IMG/VR virus record: IMGVR_UViG_3300025087_000238
Span: 1 to 31,916 of that record
Source: a virus
DNA: 31,916 nucleotides
Direction: 5' to 3' (one strand)
Below are positions 30,639-31,916 of the stretch, piece by piece. The position numbers and the translations under genes were made by a program. Below the pieces are notes generated by a model. The model did not search any database. It saw only the letters and a list, made by a program, of their open reading frames with translations, and had not been told where the DNA came from. The number at the start of each line of letters is the position of its first letter. Position 1 is the stretch's first letter.

Positions 30639-31184
30639 TCATCCGCTGTCTCGCTCGACCTTGCGGGCAGCGGCGTGCGCGCGCTCCGCGGCGTCCCCCA
30701 CGAGGTACGTCGTCAACCGCCCGTTACCGATCTTGAAGATCCGGCCCTCGCCCTTCGCCCTGAGCTGCCGGATGTGCTCGCTCACTGCGTTCCGGCGCCT
30801 CGGCTCGTCCTTGTCTCCGTAGTTCCACCCAAGTTCCATGCACTTCTGGGTGAGGTCCGCAAGGGCGAATGTCTCGGTCGGGTTCGTGTCAGCGAACTTC
30901 TTAAGGCTCACGGCCGGCGATTCGGCCGCCGAGTCGCCGGCCGAATCGCCGGGCGGCTCGGTATCGGATGGCCGGTCGTCGCCTTCCTTGGTGGCGGTGG
31001 CGTGGGGCGCCGGAAGCGCGGCCGGCGTCTCCGCCCGCTCGGGTGGGAACATCACCGTCACGCCCCGGGACGCATAGCCGTCGATGGCATCCGAAAGGAC
31101 GTGCCGTTCGACGATGACCGTCTCCGTAATCTCGTACCGCCCGTCATCGCGGCGCCGCCCGACGGCGGAAATCGTAGTGTTCAC
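30639..31184 (-). CDS. Winged-helix-like protein with acidic linker, unknown
   Basis: 181 aa from GTG at 31184, chosen because GGAGG lies 5 nt upstream and a promoter (TTGCGG, 17 nt, TATCAG at 31215-31243) starts just beyond; upstream ATGs lack these. Residues 1-46 form a small beta domain (DDGRYEITETVIVERHVLSD). An Asp/Ser/Pro linker (68-92; GDSAGDSAAESPA) follows. Residues 93-165 look like a winged helix (FALADLTQKCMELGWNYGDK, RNAVSEHIRQLRAKGEGRIF, NGRLTTYLVG). It could be a regulator, perhaps of the operator at 30373-30391, but that is speculative. The linker DNA has a 15-bp perfect inverted repeat. Confidence 0.6.
   Translation of the reverse strand: MNTTISAVGRRRDDGRYEITETVIVERHVLSDAIDGYASRGVTVMFPPERAETPAALPAPHATATKEGDDRPSDTEPPGDSAGDSAAESPAVSLKKFADTNPTETFALADLTQKCMELGWNYGDKDEPRRRNAVSEHIRQLRAKGEGRIFKIGNGRLTTYLVGDAAERAHAAARKVERDSG
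30914..30952. repeat. Intragenic 15-bp perfect inverted repeat
   Basis: CCGGCGATTCGGCCG (30914-30928) and CGGCCGAATCGCCGG (30938-30952) with a 9-nt loop, located in the linker of the 181-aa gene. It would fold strongly in mRNA and creates the near-repeated GDSA residues. It may come from local duplication of a GATTCGGCC unit. Confidence 0.6.
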
Positions 31185-31214
31185 GCAGCCTCCAAATCCG
31201 GCATCCAAGAACAT

Positions 31215-31243
31215 CTGATACACGATCCGATCGCGGCCCGCAA
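31215..31243 (-). promoter_or_regulatory. Promoter of the 181-aa gene
   Basis: TTGCGG (31243-31238), 17-nt spacer, TATCAG (31220-31215), about 30 nt before the GTG start at 31184, with TTTGGAGG in the leader. This spacing decides the choice of start codon. Confidence 0.45.
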
Positions 31244-31272
31244 TGTTCTCCCGGGAAGCCCCGCCGATCCGC

Positions 31273-31307
31273 CGATCCGCCGCCCGCAATCATCTGGCGG
31301 CGGATCG
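31273..31307. other. Perfect 12-bp hairpin in the 31185-31524 gap
   Basis: CGATCCGCCGCC (31273-31284) pairs with GGCGGCGGATCG (31296-31307) around an 11-nt loop; GCCGATCC is also directly repeated just before it. It could end the transcript of the H1-like gene, although no T-run follows. The remainder of this 340-bp gap (31308-31524) shows no gene or clear signal. Confidence 0.5.
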
Positions 31308-31524
31308 CGTGGGGCCGGGCCCGAACGAGTCGGCGAGATGCCGCAGAGGCGCCAGGGACAAGGCCGCGATGGGCATTGCGGAATCTACAACGGGGTCCCG
31401 GAATGGACCGTATCACTATCCATACACTGGCCGAAGGGCGCTGACGTCGCATCGGCGGGGTCAAGAAATGCGAGACCGCGTCGATCGTGATTCGGTGGCT
31501 CTGTTGGCGGCTGCGGCTGACCTG

Positions 31525-31794
31525 CTACGTCTTAGTCCAGCGGACGCTGGACGCCTTTCTTGCGATCGCCGTGCGTTCCTCCGCGCTGAGCTTCGCAGCG
31601 CGGGCCTTGCCGCCTTTCAGCCCGCCCAGGCGCCCCAGGACGACGGCGGCGGGGTTCTTCTCGGGGGTCTCGGGTGCAGGGGAGGGGTCGTCTGGCGTGC
31701 GACGCTTCTCGTCCTTCTCGCCGGTCGCCAGCTCCACGATCATCTTGGCGAGCTGGCTCGGGTCGCGCGGGCGTCTGGGGTTCGCGTTGCTCAT
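31525..31794 (-). CDS. Histone H1-like small basic protein
   Basis: 89 aa, ATG at 31794. The start (PRDPSQLAKMIVELATGEKD) and the end (NPAAVVLGRLGGLKGGKARA, then AKLSAEERTAIARKASSVRW) match a family often annotated as histone H1-like or RNA-binding proteins in diverse bacteria. The GGxKGGKARA and helical RKA segments suggest nucleic acid binding. The middle is a Pro/Asp/Glu linker. Its ATG overlaps the stop of an upstream frame (ATGA), suggesting translational coupling. The ribosome binding site is weak. Biological role in this family is not established; the resemblance is from memory. Confidence 0.7.
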   Translation of the reverse strand: MSNANPRRPRDPSQLAKMIVELATGEKDEKRRTPDDPSPAPETPEKNPAAVVLGRLGGLKGGKARAAKLSAEERTAIARKASSVRWTKT

Positions 31795-31916
31795 GGGGAC
31801 AGCTTGCCAGCGGCCGCAGACCCGCGCAAGCCGCCGCCCGGATCAAAGTGACCCACTACCTCGTCGAGCGGGGTCTTGACGCCGTTCTTCCAGAGGTGCT
31901 CCAGGTGACCCAGGTC
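31791..31916 (-). CDS. C-terminal end of an ORF entering from the right edge, unknown
   Basis: An open frame of 42 codons from the window edge to TGA at 31793-31791 (DLGHLEHLWKNGVKTPLDEV, ending SAAAGKLSP). It overlaps the H1-like start by 4 nt. Residues 20-25 (VVGHFD) are encoded by the right 20-bp inverted repeat, and the sequence after it is Gly/Ala filler, so a cassette insertion may have replaced the original C-terminus. Too little is visible to identify it. Confidence 0.35.
   Translation of the reverse strand, partial: DLGHLEHLWKNGVKTPLDEVVGHFDPGGGLRGSAAAGKLSP
31841..31860 (-). repeat. Right 20-bp inverted repeat
   Basis: Exact reverse complement of 28568-28587. It lies inside the frame entering from the right edge. 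No identical flanking bases were found that would indicate a target duplication. Confidence 0.75.

Larger units (their letters stand above)
28568..31860. mobile_element. Candidate 3.3-kb cassette bounded by 20-bp inverted repeats
   Basis: The perfect 20-bp inverted repeats enclose 3293 bp with small genes, an IS1-type transposase, a candidate small RNA and a histone H1-like gene. The GTGGGTCA core recalls ends of some IS21-type elements (from memory, unverified), but no istA/istB is present, so any transposition would need help. The content differs from the phage block: genes on both strands, wider spacing, hairpins between genes. Alternatives are an invertible or recombined segment, or chance retention of a small repeat. 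Confidence 0.35.

Noticed and set aside
31265-31285. CRISPR-like repetition of GATCCGCC
   Set aside because: Only two tandem short copies without spacers; it is part of a hairpin.
30639-31289. ATG start at 31289 for the winged-helix-like protein
   Set aside because: It would place the start upstream of the promoter-like site; the GTG at 31184 has GGAGG and correct spacing.
30375-31490. Plus-strand frame of 371 codons over the small-RNA region and the 181-aa gene
   Set aside because: No ribosome binding site, low-complexity Arg/Gly/Pro content, and most of it is antisense to a better-supported gene.

Overview
This window looks like the late (structural) gene block of a contractile-tailed phage or prophage of a high-GC bacterium, followed on the right by about 3.3 kb of accessory DNA. 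Nearly all third codon positions in the recognised genes are G or C. That makes long open frames appear on the wrong strand, so genes were chosen by family resemblance, ribosome binding sites, tight packing and start/stop overlaps. The host cannot be named. The window could be a prophage edge or a piece of a phage contig: no integrase, terminase, replication gene or lysis cassette is visible.

Layout: from 28325 down to 1, all genes are on the minus strand and read right to left. First comes a head-entry group (28325-18529): a 1033-aa multidomain protein, a proline-rich protein, a small protein, a 314-aa protein, the portal, a 578-aa protein, a small protein, a Mu F-like minor head protein and a small zinc protein resembling Mu Com. 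Next is the capsid group (18340-13990): prohead protease fused to a scaffold-like C-terminus, the major capsid protein, and two accessory proteins. The neck group (13975-10771) has four connector/completion-type proteins. The tail group (10681-1) is sheath, tube, tail-assembly chaperone with a frameshifted extension, tape measure, a hub-like protein carrying an amidase domain, a spike-like protein, a small protein, and a LysM protein cut off by the window edge. At least three similar promoters (25.2, 18.5 and 10.7 kb; possibly a fourth at 28.37 kb) appear to drive sections of this operon.

The most unusual feature is a set of three otherwise different proteins in the head region (1033, 314 and 578 aa). 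They share an IGPRGG[KR]I module, and each carries exactly two QxxLF pentapeptides, a pattern like bacterial sliding-clamp-binding peptides. Their other domains (LPD29-like, DUF5710-like, a CDHC cysteine domain and an OB-fold-like segment) are of the kind seen in phage polyvalent proteins thought to be injected with the DNA. I infer, without proof, that they are virion-packaged ejection proteins acting at the replication fork of the infected cell.

The right part (28.44-31.9 kb) holds a tRNA-Ile(GAT) with an atypical C33, then a segment bounded by perfect 20-bp inverted repeats (28568-28587 and 31841-31860). Inside are a small plus-strand gene, a small GTG-start gene, an IS1-type transposase with an apparently leaderless promoter, a 45-aa protein, a candidate small RNA with an operator-like palindrome, a winged-helix-like protein and a small lysine/glycine-rich histone H1-like protein. 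Strong hairpins lie in most of its intergenic gaps.
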